Part shown: positions 47,616-58,673 of the stretch, piece by piece
Position numbering within the stretch: position 1 is the stretch's first letter
Layout: each line of letters begins with the position of its first letter
Origin: Paraphoma chrysanthemicola
Taxonomy: Eukaryota; Ascomycota; Dothideomycetes; Pleosporales; Phaeosphaeriaceae
Assembly (NCBI GenBank): GCA_020744225.1
Contig: JAGMWG010000029.1
Span: 1-64,000, forward strand
Direction: 5' to 3'
Length of the DNA stretch: 64,000 nucleotides
Notes under the pieces: generated by a model
The model's database searches: none
What the model saw: only the letters and a program-made list of their open reading frames with translations
What the model was told of the DNA's origin: nothing
Position numbers and translations under genes: made by a program

Positions 47616-49247
47616 TCATAGCTCGTCTTTATACACTTCTTCACTCCCTTCCTGCACTTCTTCCTCATCTGCTGCTTCCTCTTTCTTCGCTACTGGCTCC
47701 TTGTTATTCCTCATGCCACTGCTACCCTTCTCTTCCTTTTTGGCGTCCTTCTTTGGCGCATCCTGATCCTCTGCCTCGATGATGCCCCTGAACTCTCGAC
47801 CACGTGGCGTATCAACAAGATCAAGCTTCCAGCCATTCCTGCCTGCCAGTCTCTTCAGGTTGTTCTTCCACTTCTCTACGTCTTTAGGGTCCGCAATGTT
47901 GAGCTTCTTCATCTCTTCCTTGGTCATTTGCTTGCCATCACTACTTGCCACGGTGGCCACATAGGTTTCCTTGCCCCCGCCTGCAACTACACTCTTCTCG
48001 ATGACTTTGCCTTCACTGCCGACCAGCGCGTGTGCTCCGACCTCAATGCCGCCGATGATGGGGCCGCGCTTGGTGGAGCCTTCCAGGCCCTCAATGACTT
48101 CGCGAAGCGGGTTCGAGTTTGCGTCGTCGTGCTCGGCGATGAGTCGTTCAGCCTCTTTGAGCTTGGCCTCAATCTTGGCGGCCGTCCAGTCATCGACCAG
48201 CGAATCGGGGATAACTGGCTGGCAGGTAATCGGATGCGCAAGGTTCTCCTGCGGCGGGAGGAAAGCAACGTCGTGGCAAAGGCGCGGGGTGTCGACGATC
48301 ATGAGGTAGGAGCAGGTGCTAGTTTCTTTGATCATGGCGATTCTGTCTGCCGACTGCTGGTTGCAATGAAACTGGGAACGCGCATGTTAGCATCTTGGTC
48401 ATGTTGTGCAGCACGCTCATGAGCTTACCTGAACGTCAATCTTGCGCGGCTTGCCGGTCAAATCGCATTGGGTCCCGCCCGATAAGCGCTGAGCCATGTA
48501 TCTGCTTGAGCCCTTGCTCTCCAAGCGTGGCACCTCCAATCCCTTTTCCACGTCGTCCTTGACGTTGCCCTCGTCATCGAGCGTCCCCGTGCTACCCTGC
48601 TCGTTGCCCAGCGTCTTGCGCTCCGGCTTCTTGGCCTTGTCCTCTTTTGGGTATTTCCCCAGAACAAAACTGTGCACGCTGGTGTCTTCGACAGGCGGGT
48701 AGATGGGCACGCCGCGGCTCGGAGGCAGCTGGTGGAATTGCTTGACCTCGTCCTTGTAGCAGAAGCTGTAGCTCCACCACCCGCTGAGGTAGTAGATGCA
48801 GCTGCCCTTCATGCCTTCGAGCAGCTCCCAGCCACGGTCCGTCGCGCGCACCAGCTCCTTCTCTTCCTCGGCCTGTGCCTCCTCTGCTGTTGTGGTGCTG
48901 TTCTGCGGCACGTCTTCCGGTATGACGGGTATGCTGCACAAATAGCGCTGTCCTTCCAGCACAACCGCCTCGTACGTGTGATCCCGCGCATCCTCGCCGG
49001 CGGGCGCCTGTGTCGACTTATCGCGCTTCGACAGCTCCTGCGTTTCTTGCGAGCCGGGCATGGCCGAGCTCGAGCTGGGGGTGGCGTGCTGTGACAGCAG
49101 CGACGTCGCGTCATTCTCGGTGATGAACGTGTCTGGCCATGTCACTTCGTACTGAGGAAACGCCAGCAGATCGTCAAAGACGCTGAATGCGTGCTGGCTT
49201 GCGACAGCGATGCGCAAGACCGCGGGAAGAGCCCAGAAATTCCGCAT
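47616..49247 (-). CDS. YOS9: ER quality-control lectin Yos9/OS-9
   Basis: Minus-strand exons 49247-48429 and 48371-47616 give 524 aa. A signal peptide starts at Met 49247 (RNFWALPAVLRIAVAS); an upstream in-frame ATG at 49352 would add 35 residues. The MRH (mannose-6-phosphate receptor homology) domain shows YYLSGWWSYSFCYK, GTQCDLTGKPRKIDVQF and CSYLMIVDTPRLC. The chain ends YKDEL, an ER-retention signal. The protein binds trimmed N-glycans on misfolded glycoproteins and delivers them to the Hrd1 complex for degradation. Confidence 0.93.
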
Positions 49248-49761
49248 CGCAGCGGCGACTCGCAAGAAACGTCTGGTGTGGGGAGTAGTGGCGGCGGTGA
49301 CGGTGATGGTAACGTGGAGCTGCGGAGCTCTTGTAATCCTGGTTGGAGCCATCTGTCACTTCCGCACCGGCAATTCGCCCTAGCCTTCTTGAGACCACCA
49401 ACCATCATTGCACTGACGTACCTAACACAGTACCGTCTTGTCCACACCATCAGCCGAAACAAGTGATAAATCGACTTCTTGATGATGTGTTATCTATAGA
49501 TGATGCAGCTAAACTCTGGGCCATCGCATGCCACATACCATGGGCGAGCCCAACGATTACAATATGCCGCCCAGATGACTTGCTGTGATATGCCACGCTT
49601 TTGATCCAAACTTACCACCAGACACCATAGCCCATGCTTCAACATAGGAAGTAGCTCCATACAGAAAAATGCTTACAAGAACTCCCGCTAAAAGACAACA
49701 GCAAAGACTGGAGAAGATGCACCAACATCCCCTCCTTGCACTTGAGCTCATGCACAAACAA
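49248..49761. other. intergenic
   Basis: 5' leader of the lectin gene and 3' flank of the kinase gene. No gene seen. Confidence 0.45.
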
Positions 49762-52700
49762 CTACTGCTGGAGCTTGTTGCCATACATGGTCGTAAAGCT
49801 CTCCCCTGGTGGGCGAGGTTCCTTGCAAGCACCGAGGTAGAATTCACACTTGAACTTTAGACCCTCGGTCGCCTGAGGATGCTGGTAGACTTGCACAATG
49901 TCGCCCGTGTGCAGATGCCCATAGAGAGCGCGGCCCTTCTCGTCCTTCATCCTCAAGTGCTTACCGTTGACCATGATACCATTCGAGGCAAACGTCCAGA
50001 TGCCAGCCTTGAGGTCGGGCAGGTTCATCCAGTCCTTGCCCTGTTGTGACATCTCTTCTACCGTAGCCTTACTGGAAGGTGAGTAGAAGAAGACCACGAA
50101 TGCAGTTTTCGGAATTCTTATATCCCGCGTGTTCTCGTAGATCACCGTGTTCTTCCCATGGCGACCCCAAGATGTCCTGTTCTGGTCAATGTTTACCGTG
50201 AGTCCAGGAACGATCGAATCAGTAGTGGCGATGAGCTTCCCCAGACGTCGAAGTGGTGGCTTGAAATCAGGCTCGGCTGCTGGGACGGAAAGCTCAGCTG
50301 CTAATGGGGAGGGAGCAGCGCCGGCTGTGGTAGAAAACTCAGAGTGGCCACTTGTATCGGATGCCCGCCGAGTGTCCTCGTATGCAGATGCACCTGCTTC
50401 TGCATTGCTCTTCGCTCCGACGAAATCAAAGCCGCTTACCCTTGAAGCATACTCCAAGTTGTGCGTGCTTGGGTCCGCGGGATCATAATAGTACGATGCA
50501 GTTAGGGGCAAGCTGATTTGACGGTCGGGTCCAGCAGGTCTCGCTCTCGGAGTGGGCTCACTGACCTGACTCGGTCCTTTGGATTGGTCGAGTGAATTGT
50601 GCTGGGGCACATCAGGTGTACGTGGCGTTGCTGGCATGAACGGGCTCTGTGTTCTGGACACTGGCGAATGTGGCGACTCCATATTTAGGTCCCGAACCAT
50701 GGACTCCGCCCCTAAAAGACTTGGTGATGACAGCCCGCCATCAAGCTGCGCGACTACCCTGGATGCGTTCGGCTCGTTACCACCTACGGCATGGCCACTG
50801 ACTGGTGAGGCGCCACCAGCTGTGCGGCGAGCACTCTCTTCTTGCGGTAGGGCGCCGTTGGCTCGGGCACTGAGTATGCCAGAACTCTGCAGAGCAGATT
50901 GCCCGATCTCTCCGAAGAGCCGTGGGCGAGGAGCTGCTGGCATCATTCGGAAGCTCTCACCCTCCTCGACAGGCTGCTCTGACCCCAAAGAGGGACTCGC
51001 GCTTGAATCATGGCCGCGAATCTGATTCCGTGGAAACAATGGATCGGGTCGAACACGCTTGGGCGCCATCATAGCCATCATCTCGTCATCTGAAAAGATG
51101 TCCTCTTCTTCGTCTGACTCCGGAATTTCGGCTCCGATTTGCAATTGCGAGAGTTGTTGCTCTGCGTCCTCTGATTCATCCTCCTCTACGATCGACTGAA
51201 GAGTGGGGTCGGCGGGGAGAACAATGCCTTGCTTTAGCCAGGGATGATTGAGGCAGTCGCGGTCGGTCGGACGAAGCGCTGGATCGGTCTGCAGCATCCT
51301 TGTGAGGAGGTCGATGCAAGGCTCCGAAATTCCAATGGTACGCAGTGGTGTTGCATCGAGCGGTGTGGCCATAATATTGTTGTACATGGCTTCTCCGGTG
51401 GCGTCCGCGATACCCTTGAATGGTGGCTCGCCACAGAGTGCGTACCAAAGCACGCCAGCGAAGGACCATATATCAACCGAAGAGCTATAGGCGTGGTAGG
51501 TCTTGGCTCCGCGTCGTCGCTTGGTACCACCCTTGTTGTGCCCAAAGTCTGGGAAGACTTCCGGGGCGCAGTACAGGAGAGTACCACAAAAGGTCTTCAA
51601 AAACGTTTCCTCAGTCTTGACGACTTTGGACAAACCGAAATCAGAGAGCTTAACCGTGAAAGGTTCGACTTCCGAGATCAAGATATTGTCTGGCTTGATG
51701 TCTCGATGGGTTATTTTCATCCGGTGGAGGTAATTCAGAGCGCTCAGAATCTGCTGAGCCATCGAACGGACGACAGACTCCTTCATGGGCCCTCCCTGTG
51801 TAAGATATGCTTGTACGTCACCATGTCGGACAAATTCCATGATGATGTATAAGTAGTCGCCCTGGTCGTGGTACTCTACGAATTCAACAATGTTTGGGTG
51901 ACGAAGACTCTGCATGATCTTCATCTCGTTATCGATCTTCTTATCGAGCTGGCCATTCTTCATGAAGCGACGCTTCTCCAACTCTTTCGCAGCGAGCAGT
52001 CGTCCGTCCATCTTCGTGGCGAGCTGATGTACCGTAGCAAAAGCGCCCTTACCCAACATGCCTATGATGTTGTATTGCGAGCCACCATCCCACTTCATGC
52101 TTGGACCGATGTACTGCTTGCTGATCCGCTGTACCACAGCTTTCTTGTCGTCGCCGGGAGAGCACTCCGCAATGAAATTTCGGAGGTTCTCGCGGAAGCG
52201 CTCCATGTAAGACACGCGAGACGGTACGCGAACGACAAATTTGATCATCTCATCATCATTTGCGTTCTGTATGCAGATGATTGATCCCGAACCAAGCATT
52301 CGAATCTTGTTAAAGCGCTTGTCCTTGCACTTGAGCAGCACATCATCGACGATCGTGCCGTTCGTAGACATGTCCTCGATCATAAGGATACCATCCGCAC
52401 TGAGATAGATTCGGAAGTGCTGGTTGCTGATACGCTTGCCCGAGTCTTGCCCGAAGACAATATCAGCACTATTCGCATTTCTGCCGAAGATGAAACCCAG
52501 CTCTTTGAAGCGAAGGGTCTGTGCCGAAGTCATGCGAAGTGCAAGATCTGCACCGGCCCGTGAACTGTGCCCAACACGCTCTCCGTTACCATTTATGATG
52601 ATGGTTTCTTGTTCCTCGATATCAGACAGAGACCCGCTCATGGAGTCCATGCTGTTGCGGAAAAGAACGTGCTGTGGGCGCATCTCGGCTGCATTTTCAA

Positions 52701-52854
52701 CTATCCGGATAGCGGTTGGTGTGGCCGGATGCAAAATGGCGAGGACATCAGCAATGTCGCCATCATTGAGGCCGGAGTTGTTGCGGCCTAGGCGGCGCGG
52801 ATCAAGAACTTGCTGGGTTGCGGGCTGAGTGGGTTGGGAACTCTCCTCAAACAT
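49762..52854 (-). CDS. FHA-domain Ser/Thr kinase, Rad53/Chk2-like
   Basis: One exon, 1030 aa. SQ/TQ pairs lie near the start. An FHA domain spans about 118-210 (FIFGRNANSADIVF, NQHFRIY, STNGT). The kinase domain is about 261-540: glycine loop GMLGKGAFATV, Lys near 290, HRDIKPDN near 383, DFG near 405 and CAPE near 429. A long disordered region follows, and a second FHA-like domain lies at about 870-1005 (SWGRHGKNTVIY, SNGIMVNGKHL). The FHA-kinase-FHA order is that of budding-yeast Rad53, a DNA-damage checkpoint kinase. Whether this is the Rad53 orthologue or a related fungal FHA kinase cannot be settled here. The gene is intronless despite its length. Confidence 0.9.
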   Translation of the reverse strand: MFEESSQPTQPATQQVLDPRRLGRNNSGLNDGDIADVLAILHPATPTAIRIVENAAEMRPQHVLFRNSMDSMSGSLSDIEEQETIIINGNGERVGHSSRAGADLALRMTSAQTLRFKELGFIFGRNANSADIVFGQDSGKRISNQHFRIYLSADGILMIEDMSTNGTIVDDVLLKCKDKRFNKIRMLGSGSIICIQNANDDEMIKFVVRVPSRVSYMERFRENLRNFIAECSPGDDKKAVVQRISKQYIGPSMKWDGGSQYNIIGMLGKGAFATVHQLATKMDGRLLAAKELEKRRFMKNGQLDKKIDNEMKIMQSLRHPNIVEFVEYHDQGDYLYIIMEFVRHGDVQAYLTQGGPMKESVVRSMAQQILSALNYLHRMKITHRDIKPDNILISEVEPFTVKLSDFGLSKVVKTEETFLKTFCGTLLYCAPEVFPDFGHNKGGTKRRRGAKTYHAYSSSVDIWSFAGVLWYALCGEPPFKGIADATGEAMYNNIMATPLDATPLRTIGISEPCIDLLTRMLQTDPALRPTDRDCLNHPWLKQGIVLPADPTLQSIVEEDESEDAEQQLSQLQIGAEIPESDEEEDIFSDDEMMAMMAPKRVRPDPLFPRNQIRGHDSSASPSLGSEQPVEEGESFRMMPAAPRPRLFGEIGQSALQSSGILSARANGALPQEESARRTAGGASPVSGHAVGGNEPNASRVVAQLDGGLSSPSLLGAESMVRDLNMESPHSPVSRTQSPFMPATPRTPDVPQHNSLDQSKGPSQVSEPTPRARPAGPDRQISLPLTASYYYDPADPSTHNLEYASRVSGFDFVGAKSNAEAGASAYEDTRRASDTSGHSEFSTTAGAAPSPLAAELSVPAAEPDFKPPLRRLGKLIATTDSIVPGLTVNIDQNRTSWGRHGKNTVIYENTRDIRIPKTAFVVFFYSPSSKATVEEMSQQGKDWMNLPDLKAGIWTFASNGIMVNGKHLRMKDEKGRALYGHLHTGDIVQVYQHPQATEGLKFKCEFYLGACKEPRPPGESFTTMYGNKLQQ

Positions 52855-54946
52855 CGTTGCGGATGACTGCTTGTGAATGAAACTTCGGGATAGAGATAGA
52901 TTGAAGATGAGGATTTGGCAGTCGACCGTAGGTTCGGAGCGTGAGTGATCTAGAGGCAGAATAGTCGTGCAGCTTTAGCTTGGTCCGAGGGCTCAGATAG
53001 CAGAGAAAGTTGAGGCTGCGTTGTGTGGTTGTTGGAGGTGGAGCTGGACTGCGCGGGGAGCGTTACTGGATGTAGGCAGCAAGATCTGAAGCTCGCGATA
53101 GAGACGCGTTGCGGGTTCTTACGAGCGTGTGATTGTTGCTGGGGCAGCAAGGCAGCCTGATCTGTCGCTTGGTCGACCGTTGCGATGAATGAGTGAAATG
53201 TGCAAACAGGTACCGGCGGCCAGAAAGCCCACCAATATGGCGAAATCAACAGTTCTCGCAGCACACAGTCGTAGTATGTGTTCCAAGCTAATGGGACATA
53301 TCACGACGCGGAGTGATGTTGAATGCTGCACCAGGCTATCGAATGTGAGCAATCCGAAACGCTCGCAGACGATGGGCCTTGCTTCAGTATGGATCCCACT
53401 GCTATGCTTCCCAGCTGCAGATGTCTCCTACAGCGGCGCTCAGCACCGGTGGTCTTGCGCAGCTCAGCAGGCGTATATAAGAAAGAGTGGGTGGTCGGTA
53501 GTCGTGCGGTTACTAAAGCGAGGGTTCACTGTGCGACAGGTGGCATGGGCTGATGCGAGTATATAAGACGAAGCAATTGCGAGCTTGCGTGGCTCTACGG
53601 GTTACGACGAGGCAGACGTTCGCCTGGTGAGGGGAGAGATGGGAGGGGAACGACGCGAGGGTTGCCCTAGGGACAGGGACAGGAACAGGAATAGGAACGG
53701 CTCTAGGGTTTGTCAGCCTCAGAATACAATTGCGTGCCGTGGGGAAAGAGCGATTGTGGTAACAACAATGACGTACCTCACAAGCACAACCAGACAAACT
53801 CCAACGCAGACGTCGCGAGTGAAGGAGGGCAGACCTCGAAAATGTTCCGACGGGTGAGACTTTGGGGAGAAGGCGCGTCCCGCCCCATTGGCCAATGCGC
53901 GACGAGACCCACTTTTGCCGCTGATCCCTGCGTCCAGGCAGCCGTCAACACTTACACAGTCACGTTCCTGCACTGACTCGCGTTCAACCTCCACGCACCA
54001 CATTGCTATCAAGCAGCTGCTGATGGACTCTACAAGCCAGGTCTTGTCTCAATTCTGCTGTTCATTCACATCTTCCCCATCCATTTGGTCTTGGATGTAA
54101 CAGTCACCGACTATTTCAAACTTCCCATCATGAACCAAGGTGTGAATGGTGGATGCATCAACCTTCTCGCTCCTTCCAATAAGTGCATCCGATACTCGGG
54201 GCTAGCCTTTGCATCGCTTGTATCAGCATCTGAGATATCGTCCTTGAGAGCGAATACCTCCAAAATATGCTTACCGCTAGCAAGCACACTGAAAAGGTAG
54301 AAGTCATCCGAGGCATGGTAATGCACTTTCAAGGTTGACATTACCTGAGACATGCGCCGATTGAGCGCAATCATGCAGGATATGTTCTTAGATCCCTACA
54401 CGTAAGACAATGCATTGCATGGCGTATTTGATTGCGTTTTTTCAAAGAGGTCACAACGTAATGGATCGGTCCAGTGCCCAGGTAGAAGACGAATGAGACG
54501 GATAGAGCCTTGTGGAAGTGGGGTGCTAGGGTGTTCGACGTGCTGCGGATCGCGCCGTGCGGATGCAGGCGACAGAAACATGCCTGCTGCTTGGGCGAGA
54601 CTCAGGCGGATGCATAACGGACAAAGTGCAAGCCAAGGGAGAGAGTTGTGAAGTCCGCCGGTGAAGCGTGCGTGCTCCGCCACACGCGCACTGATATCTG
54701 CCCCACTTTCGTGAATGTAGAAGTATCAAATCCCAGCCTCATCAGGCTCGCATAAAACCAGCCTCACAGGCTACCTAATTGCTTGTCCCTTGCAGGCTTG
54801 GCTACGGGTGGTTTTTGGCACAAATGACGTCACCAAACTTCCATGTCCAGATATTTCCAAGACATCGAACACCATTGTGCTCTCACAACCACTTCTACGC
54901 CGGCTGGCTTAGGGATATCGAGATAAAACGCTATTGGTCTCTCAAC
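52855..54946. other. long intergenic region
   Basis: About 2.1 kb without a recognisable gene. A purine-rich tract of GGGACA/GGAACA-like hexamers lies at about 53669-53700. A minus-strand frame at 54111-54374 is protein-like in composition but matches nothing I know. Confidence 0.45.
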
Positions 54947-55885
54947 ATGCCATCTTTACTCACTCTACCCAAAGAACTCCTGCTCCACATCCTTTCCTTC
55001 CTTCCCTTCCCAATCATTGAGACCCTCGCGAAAACGCACAATTACCACATCACATCAACATGCCTCGTCCTCCTCCAACCACTCTTCGCACGCCGCCAGC
55101 ATATCAAACTACTAGAGTCCCGCTTTGACTCCGTCAAGCAAGACATGGGAAGACTCGACTTTGAGATTTTCATCTGCGATACTGCAAAATTTAGTCTCTC
55201 AAAAGATGAATGGAGGAGAGTAAGGGAGCCTGTAGATGAAGATTGGTTTGAAAGAATGGAATGGCTAGACTTGACTTTCAACAACGACCTAGATTGGCTG
55301 CGTCCAGGAGACGATGCTCGGGAAGGAAAAAGCGGGCAAATTGCACCTCAGATCACGATAGAGAAGATTATCAAACTGGAAGAAGAGGCTCTTCAGGCCG
55401 GGCTACGACTTCCAGAATCATTCGTTCGTCTCCACAAAGACCAGACTTTGCTAGATCATATGCCGCGCAACATCGCAACGTCTTTCCGCCTTGGCGATAG
55501 CATCGCTAAGGCTCCGAGCACGCTTGACAAGGACGCTGGCGGGTACATTCTCACCTTCTGCATTGATCCAGATTGGGAGAATAGTTACCTACTATATCTG
55601 TCGACTGATGGCAAGCATTGTATTTTAAGCGCAGATTCAATGGATGAGCTCGGAGACGTCGAAGTGGCGGGTGTAGGATTTGACGAGTGGCTTGTCATGA
55701 TGGTATTTGAGCAGCAGATTCATGATGCTGTTATGGACAATATGGCTGTAAGCCAAGAGTTGAAGGAGTACGTAAGAGTCATGTATGTGAGGAGGCCAGA
55801 AGAGATGAAGAAGCCTACGCGTCTGGAGAAGCGCATGGTAGTTATGCGTGGCGGGAAAGTCATTGGCCCAGCCTTTCCCGATTGA
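54947..55885 (+). CDS. F-box protein with C-terminal Knr4/SUKH-like region
   Basis: One exon, 312 aa from the Met at 54947; an upstream frame extends to 54779 but looks like leader. An F-box occupies the first 45 or so residues (LPKELLLHILSFLP). The centre and C-terminus (LPESFVRLHKDQ, ILTFCIDPDWENSYLLYLS) resemble the SMI1/KNR4 (SUKH) fold; that second call is tentative. Such proteins usually act as substrate adaptors of SCF ubiquitin ligases. Confidence 0.75.
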   Translation: MPSLLTLPKELLLHILSFLPFPIIETLAKTHNYHITSTCLVLLQPLFARRQHIKLLESRFDSVKQDMGRLDFEIFICDTAKFSLSKDEWRRVREPVDEDWFERMEWLDLTFNNDLDWLRPGDDAREGKSGQIAPQITIEKIIKLEEEALQAGLRLPESFVRLHKDQTLLDHMPRNIATSFRLGDSIAKAPSTLDKDAGGYILTFCIDPDWENSYLLYLSTDGKHCILSADSMDELGDVEVAGVGFDEWLVMMVFEQQIHDAVMDNMAVSQELKEYVRVMYVRRPEEMKKPTRLEKRMVVMRGGKVIGPAFPD

Positions 55886-57587
55886 TGTGGAAATCACCGC
55901 ATGGACATCCAGCATCAAGACTAAAGGTCGCTCTAAATAGGTCACTGCCATGAGTGGTCTCAAGTGCGGGGGTTATGAAATAAAGGTCTGAGCCAGCTTA
56001 AGCGCCCAAGAACATATATGTTGCATGGAGCAGACTCGCGAGTGTGATAGCCTCTCAAAGAAAGCATAAATGAACTAGGGACGAATGTGGACAGAGTGAG
56101 TTCTCCGTCCGAGTTCAGAAAACGAATCAATTCCCCAGACAGCCTTGAAGGCTATCTTCTGATACGCGGCAGGCAGCCCACCACGTCAACATCACGTTTG
56201 TCGATTTCACATAGACCAAGCATACTTTATCTTGCATGTACAGGAACCTTTATTCCTCCATGTTTGCATGCAGTCTGCTACAACTGTATGAAACTTTTGG
56301 CGTACTGCACTGATTTCTACAGCGCGTCCAGCGAGAGGATCAATTGTGGCGTAAGGCTGAGACACCAATACGAAGTGCGTCCAGATTAGGCTCACCACGT
56401 CACTACACACCATCACGACGACTGCCAGCGCAGCCCCAGAAGAGGCAACCAAGTCAACCGAAACTCCTCAGTTGTTGCAGCCAGTACCGCAATAAAGTTT
56501 GCAGGCCAGGTTTGCAACTACAACGTGGCAGCGCATACCTGGGTCACCTCCCCTAGGCTGAAGTCATGCTTGCCTATATTGTGGCTGCCGCGGAATCAGC
56601 CTACATTACCGCGAAAAACGTATTTTCTCCCAAAGAGTGAAGCTGTCGAGAGGTAAAGCAATGCAAGTATGCCCAAAAGGCACGATATAGTTGTGCTCGC
56701 CCCTAAGATTGCCAGGCTCTCGAGATATGTCTTGCAACATGCTGTGCCCTCTTTCACTTTTGTGCAACCATGCAGGGCTGCCACGCCATCTGCGGGAGCC
56801 TTCGGATATTACCCTGTCGCCTTTTCAGCTGCTCCAGGATCACTCGGATCGCTGCCTTCCACGACAGAGGGCTGAGGGCGTGTTGCCTTGTTTCTAAGGA
56901 CCGTCCTTAAAGCAGCGTCAGTCCTTTCCACCCTCTGATTGCGAAGGTCCTTCAGACTACGGGACGTGATTCGTCCGGAAATACACCCGGCTCCCGCGAT
57001 GATACCGCCCTCAATATCAGTCTCTGAGAGCAGGCAGAAAGTCTAACCGTAGTCCAGGACACGCTGCCAAGCTTAGACAGTGTGCTGTCAATGCTAGTAG
57101 CGCCCCAGCCCTGGAGAATTATCGGCCAACTCATACCTCTCTGGAAACCACACTCTGATTTGCCATGGAAGAGCACCTACCAGCAGAAATGAACGAATGC
57201 TACTGGCCCACGTGTGATTCCACCGGCGCGCTTTGCAATTAGGCAATGACTCCCCAAGGCTGACTGCGCAGCAAAGCTTGCCACATTGCAAGCGTGTCAA
57301 TCATCTTGGCCCGTTCGCCAAAGCCTCTCCGAGAATGATGAGTTGGCACACGACAACAGCGTCGTGGTAATCTGCTGTAGAGCCGCAATGCAGCAAGAGC
57401 AGCCATTCAGCAGACAGAGATCGAGTCCCGTGGTCCCGCGATGATAGGTCAAATTTGCGGCCATACTCGCTGGAATTCAGCGATACACTCACAAACGTAT
57501 GCTTCACTTCTTCTTGACCTTTCTCCGGGTAACGTTGCCGAACAGGTTACAGCTCCGAGGATAGTTCAGCATTCCCATGTCAAGGAT
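55886..57587. other. intergenic
   Basis: About 1.7 kb with no recognisable gene on either strand. Confidence 0.45.
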
Positions 57588-58673
57588 ATGACTACTCGTG
57601 AGAGTCAAAGATTTGAGGAACCTGCGAGGGATGAAGGCCAGGTAAGTTTTGATATGCGTCGGTCGATGTGATGAAGAACGGAGCCCACTGAGACTGGGTT
57701 AGAATTGTGTTTACCGCAACATCGAAAACCATGCGCAGTATCCAATCAACCATGACCTGATGCCTCCTTCTTCGTGGATCGAAAACGACTTCGACTCTTT
57801 TACCAGTGGATACATGATGCTAGAACTACCGCCATCCTTGCGCGATGCCAGTGTACCCGGTGCGTTTCGTGCGGATTTTCATCAGGGGGTCATGGTTGCG
57901 TCGGACGAAGACATTGAAGAGGTCAGCGAAGTCGTGGCGACCGCCCCACTCTCCTTCAACCAGCGCAGTCGTCGGCTCGCAGGGCTACACGTGCAAAAGC
58001 AGTTCGAGTCGGGTGATGAGCCCGATAGAACATCTTTCTCTAGTCGAGCTGACTCAGCTATCGTGATTTGGGATGATCTGACCAGCTTTGCCGGCATGAG
58101 CGATGTGCCCGATGGCCGACTGATAGATGATAGACCAAGGTATGGCTTCTGCCAGAGGAGAGTTTGAAGTCGCACTAATGCTGTCAGCCCTGTTGCAAGC
58201 GAGGATTACCTTTACGACTCGCGCTCGCTGCAATACCACCGCATACAACCCATGGCATTGCCATATACCGACCAGGGAAGCCTTGGCTACAATGTCCCGC
58301 CCCCACGTGCAGTTCCATCCGGTCCTGCATCACCATCTCCCCGGTAGGCAAAATCTTGACTACTCATGGAGATACAAACTGACACCCAAGACTCAGCCCC
58401 AATGAAAACAACAGCCATAGGCTTCCATGCCCAATTTGTGTGAACAAGGCACCTTTCACAGGCGTATACGCACATCGCAACCTCAATCGGCACATGGAGA
58501 GCATGCATGCACCTTGTGCCTCTGCTGACGGCGTCAAGCATATTCGGTGCAGTTTCCAGGAGTGCGACAAGACATTTCGTCGCGAAGATGCTCGTTTGGT
58601 CCATGAGAGACGTAGCCATCCTGAACTCAACCGCCCGCCGCCAAGCAAGAGGAAGCGTTCGGGAGAGCTATGA
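57588..58673 (+). CDS. small C2H2 zinc-finger protein (copy 1)
   Basis: Exons 57588-57641, 57703-58139, 58188-58343 and 58391-58673 give 309 aa. The N-terminal 210 residues are disordered. The C-terminus has two fingers: CPICVNKAPFTG followed by RNLNRHMESMH, and CSFQECDKTFRREDARLVHERRSH, then a basic tail. The last intron uses an AAG acceptor. The start is the best supported ATG but could lie further upstream. It resembles the copy near 62 kb in layout. Confidence 0.75.
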